Source: Corynebacterium resistens DSM 45100 (GTDB taxonomy: Bacteria; Actinomycetota; Actinomycetes; Mycobacteriales; Mycobacteriaceae). Taken from it: a stretch of DNA of 64,000 bases. The notes under the pieces are model-generated. The model ran no database searches and was not told the origin of the DNA. It saw only the letters and a program-made list of their open reading frames with translations. How positions within the stretch are numbered: the first letter of the stretch is position 1; the number at the start of each line of letters is the position of its first letter. Positions 62,657 to 64,000 of this stretch are shown piece after piece. The stretch covers positions 806,001 through 870,000 of the forward strand of contig NC_015673.1 of the NCBI RefSeq assembly GCF_000177535.2, read 5' to 3'. The translations under genes and the position numbers were made by a program.

Positions 62657-63787
62657 ATGACTGCACAAAATGCGGTGGCTGACCAAACTGTTAAAGGCGT
62701 GATCGCCCGCGCTAAGGGAGAGCCCGTTGAGCTTGTCGACGTTGTGGTGCCCGCACCCGGTGACAATGACGTGATTGTAAAGATCCAAGCGTGCGGTGTG
62801 TGCCACACGGACCTCGCCTACCGCGATGGTGGCATCTCCGATGATTACCCATTCCTGCTTGGCCATGAAGCCGCTGGCGTAGTTGAGGCCGTGGGGGAGC
62901 GCGTTAGCCATGTGGAACCCGGCGACTACGTTGTGCTCAACTGGCGCGCAGTGTGCGGTGAATGTCGTGCCTGCCGCAAGGGCGAACCGAAGTACTGCTT
63001 CAACACTCACAACGCCAGCAAAAAGATGACCCTCGCGGAAGATGGCACTGAACTCGAAGCAGCCCTCGGAATTGGCGCCTTCATCGAAAAGACCATCGTT
63101 CACGAGGGCCAGTGCACCAAGGTCAACAATGCGGAGGATCCAGCTGTCGCAGGTCTGTTGGGGTGCGGCATCATGGCCGGCCTTGGTGCCACCATTAACA
63201 CCGGTGAGGTCAAGAGGGGCGAATCGGTCGCCGTCATCGGCGTTGGCGGTGTAGGCATGGCCGCAGTCGCCGGAGCTTCGTTGGCTGGTGCCACGCCGGT
63301 CATTGCTATTGATGTTTCCGACGCCAAGCTGCAGCGCGCCAAGGAAGAATTCGGGGCGACCCACACTATTAACTCCAAGGATCTGAGTGATGATGAGCTG
63401 ATCGAGAAGGTCCAAAAACTCACGGGCGGATTCGGTGTGGACGTAGTAGTAGATGCCGTCGGCGTACCCGCGACGTACAAACAGGCGTTCTACCTGCGCG
63501 ACTTGGCAGGTCGCGTCGTTCTCGTGGGAGTGCCTACCCCGGATATGAAGCTGGAATTGCCCTTGCTGGACGTCTTTGGCCGCGGCGGTTCCCTGAAATC
63601 CTCTTGGTACGGCGACTGCCTGCCAGAGCGCGACTTCCCTATGTATGTCGATCTTCACCTCGAGGGACGTTTCCCCTTGGATCGCTTCGTCGATGAGCGC
63701 ATTGAGCTCGAAGGCGTGGAGCAAGCATTCGAGACCATGAAGGCTGGCAAGGTTCTGCGTTCTGTCGTGGAGTTCAAAGCGGAATAA
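62657..63787 (+). CDS. S-(hydroxymethyl)mycothiol dehydrogenase
   Basis: The roughly 376-residue zinc medium-chain alcohol dehydrogenase oxidises the formaldehyde-mycothiol adduct with NAD. Catalytic-zinc residues are in [13 protein letters not shown] and [12 protein letters not shown], the structural-zinc Cys cluster in [15 protein letters not shown], and the NAD motif in [20 protein letters not shown] precedes ATG 62657; TTG 62654 is also in frame. It is followed by a metallo-beta-lactamase-fold gene, the pairing known for mycothiol-dependent formaldehyde detoxification. Confidence 0.92.
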   Translation: MTAQNAVADQTVKGVIARAKGEPVELVDVVVPAPGDNDVIVKIQACGVCHTDLAYRDGGISDDYPFLLGHEAAGVVEAVGERVSHVEPGDYVVLNWRAVCGECRACRKGEPKYCFNTHNASKKMTLAEDGTELEAALGIGAFIEKTIVHEGQCTKVNNAEDPAVAGLLGCGIMAGLGATINTGEVKRGESVAVIGVGGVGMAAVAGASLAGATPVIAIDVSDAKLQRAKEEFGATHTINSKDLSDDELIEKVQKLTGGFGVDVVVDAVGVPATYKQAFYLRDLAGRVVLVGVPTPDMKLELPLLDVFGRGGSLKSSWYGDCLPERDFPMYVDLHLEGRFPLDRFVDERIELEGVEQAFETMKAGKVLRSVVEFKAE

Positions 63788-63835
63788 ACCTCGCCCCGCC
63801 CACGTTGAACTCACACGAAGAAAGGCAATTACGCG

Positions 63836-64000
63836 ATGAGTAACACAACCGATTTCACCACTTCAGGTGCCAGCGCCACCGGCTTGCGTATTGAGCGGGT
63901 AGTAACCAGCGGTGTATTCGCCCTCGACGGTGGTGAATGGGACGTTGATAACAACATTTGGATCCTCGGCGATGATTCCGAATGCTATGTCATCGACGCA
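63836..64000 (+). CDS. Metallo-beta-lactamase-fold hydrolase, 3' end cut by the window
   Basis: Only the first 55 codons are present. The start follows a GAAAGG site, and the visible part (GVFALDGGEWDVDNNIWILGDD and a following VIDA strand) matches the N-terminus of MBL-fold hydrolases found beside mycothiol-dependent formaldehyde dehydrogenase. A role in hydrolysing the S-formylmycothiol product is inferred from position. The HxHxDH motif would lie beyond the window. Confidence 0.75.
   Translation, partial: MSNTTDFTTSGASATGLRIERVVTSGVFALDGGEWDVDNNIWILGDDSECYVIDA

Noticed and set aside
62576..63814. 412-codon open frame antisense to the mycothiol dehydrogenase gene
   Set aside because: It mirrors a well-supported gene with clear zinc and NAD motifs; the antisense frame is a codon-bias shadow with no family features.

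Overview
This 64 kb window is chromosomal DNA from a Corynebacterium (Mycobacteriales). The evidence is a lysX of the mycobacterial fused type, a mycothiol-dependent formaldehyde dehydrogenase, a zur-glyS-dgt-dnaG neighbourhood, a 6C small RNA, an IS1249-type insertion sequence, and many genes that start 5-9 nt behind a -10 hexamer (leaderless transcripts). The species cannot be fixed from the sequence. I saw no rRNA, tRNA, CRISPR array or prophage.

Layout. 1-5.7 kb: end of comEC, holA, rpsT, a PemK/MazF-fold gene and lepA. 5.7-18.1 kb: a more variable block with a FUSC-type membrane protein, a DUF2786 protein, a metallophosphoesterase, an exported SxxK hydrolase overlapping a thiamine-diphosphate enzyme, a SNF2-type helicase with a helix-hairpin-helix, and lysX. 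18.2-34 kb: a BCCT osmolyte transporter with an acidic repeat tail, 3-hydroxyacyl-CoA dehydrogenase, CsbD, an ABC exporter, aecD-like C-S lyase, a type-B carboxylesterase, an M3 peptidase, two small membrane proteins, malQ and a FadD15-like acyl-CoA ligase. 34-49.6 kb: the conserved actinobacterial RNA/ribosome block hemW-hrcA-dnaJ2-rsmE-phoH-ybeY-CBS protein-era-recO-uppS, interrupted by lineage-specific genes for a secreted protein, two DUF4282 membrane proteins and a lysine-rich lipoprotein, and followed by a VIT1-type transporter and zur.

49.6-64 kb: a 6C small RNA with its own promoter and terminator, an intact 1385-bp IS1249-like element with perfect 24-bp ends and an 8-bp target duplication, then glyS, a TPM-domain protein, a YdcF-like protein, dgt, a barnase-like secreted RNase, a cholesterol-oxidase-type GMC flavoprotein, dnaG (with most zinc ligands lost), a YtxH-like protein, and the start of a mycothiol-dependent formaldehyde detoxification pair.

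Most of the window is housekeeping. I did not find a convincing undescribed multi-gene system. The points most worth checking are the 6C RNA/IS junction next to zur and glyS, the degenerate DnaG zinc site, the exported SxxK enzyme joined to a TPP enzyme, the 17-bp hairpin plus 13-codon ORF upstream of the BCCT gene, and several short tandem repeats at gene ends.
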